From assembly GCA_015484555.1 (NCBI GenBank), contig WFMZ01000006.1, positions 1 to 42,996 on the forward strand: a stretch of DNA of 42,996 nt, read 5' to 3'. The notes under the pieces are model-generated. The model made no database searches, was not told the DNA's origin, and worked only from the letters and a program-made list of their open reading frames with translations. The translations under genes and the position numbers were made by a program. This document shows positions 42,925 to 42,996 of the stretch, in pieces. Each line of letters opens with the position of its first letter. The first letter of the stretch is position 1. This DNA is from Hydrogenovibrio sp. (GTDB taxonomy: Bacteria; Pseudomonadota; Gammaproteobacteria; Thiomicrospirales; Thiomicrospiraceae).

Positions 42925-42996
42925 TTTATATTCAACTTCTTTTGTTTGAATAAAACGCAGGCTTTAAGCACTTCAATTCCATATGCTTTTCACCGC

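Noticed and set aside
1..42996. CRISPR array
   Set aside because: No regularly spaced direct repeats with unique spacers; the interspersed repeats are kilobases apart and in both orientations.

Overview
The window is a chromosomal segment of a motile, AT-rich gammaproteobacterium. Gene content and order (rpsF-rpsR-DUF2232-rplI-dnaB-alr; lepA-lepB-rnc-era-recO-pdxJ-acpS; fliOPQR-flhBA-flhF-flhG-fliA-cheZ-cheA, the layout of polar flagellates) fit a gammaproteobacterium, perhaps near the Thiomicrospira/Hydrogenovibrio/Thiomicrorhabdus group. That genus-level guess is inference and is weakly held. Almost everything is core genome; only the first ~500 bases look like accessory DNA.

Layout. 1-500: edge of a probable integrated element. 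It holds the start of a helix-turn-helix protein, a divergent 55-residue ribbon-helix-helix protein, an operator-like array between them, and three 11-bp-phased direct repeats next to the 3' end of tRNA-Val. 499-784: tRNA-Leu(CAA) and tRNA-Val(GAC) with a perfect sigma-70 promoter. 798-2180: a DamX-like SPOR protein and a 47-residue membrane miniprotein. 2238-7676 (minus): dnaB, alr, a Nudix hydrolase, a small membrane protein, a MATE transporter and a YchJ-like protein. 7816-9770 (minus): rpsF, rpsR, a DUF2232 gene and rplI. 10063-12661 (plus): ettA and a PAS-GGDEF protein with a degenerate active site.

12817-31014: a motility and chemotaxis island. On the minus strand it runs from the flagellar export genes fliO to flhA, through flhF, flhG and fliA, to cheZ, cheA and a cheW. 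A second minus-strand block has cheR, cheB and a transducer-like gene. Between them a plus-strand block carries a FliK-like gene, cheW, cheY, a STAS protein and a stand-alone FlhB C-terminal homologue (FlhX-like). Sigma-54 (-24/-12) sites lie before cheA and before the transducer gene. 31114-42924 (minus): acpS, pdxJ, recO, era, rnc, lepB, lepA, a DUF3817 gene, a DegP/MucD protease, rseC, rlmB and rnr.

The most unusual signal is a short interspersed repeat, CCACCCCTGGCGATTTT, present six times in both orientations and scattered through unrelated loci. Copies lie inside ychJ (two, inverted, one near each end) and inside the signal-peptide region of fliO, at the ribosome-binding position of recO, and in two intergenic gaps. 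Where it lies in coding sequence in one orientation it adds the peptide KNRQGW to unrelated proteins. A second unusual signal is a triplicated DPDGDMTDEEFEALL-type motif in the CheA linker that resembles the CheY-binding peptide of FliM.
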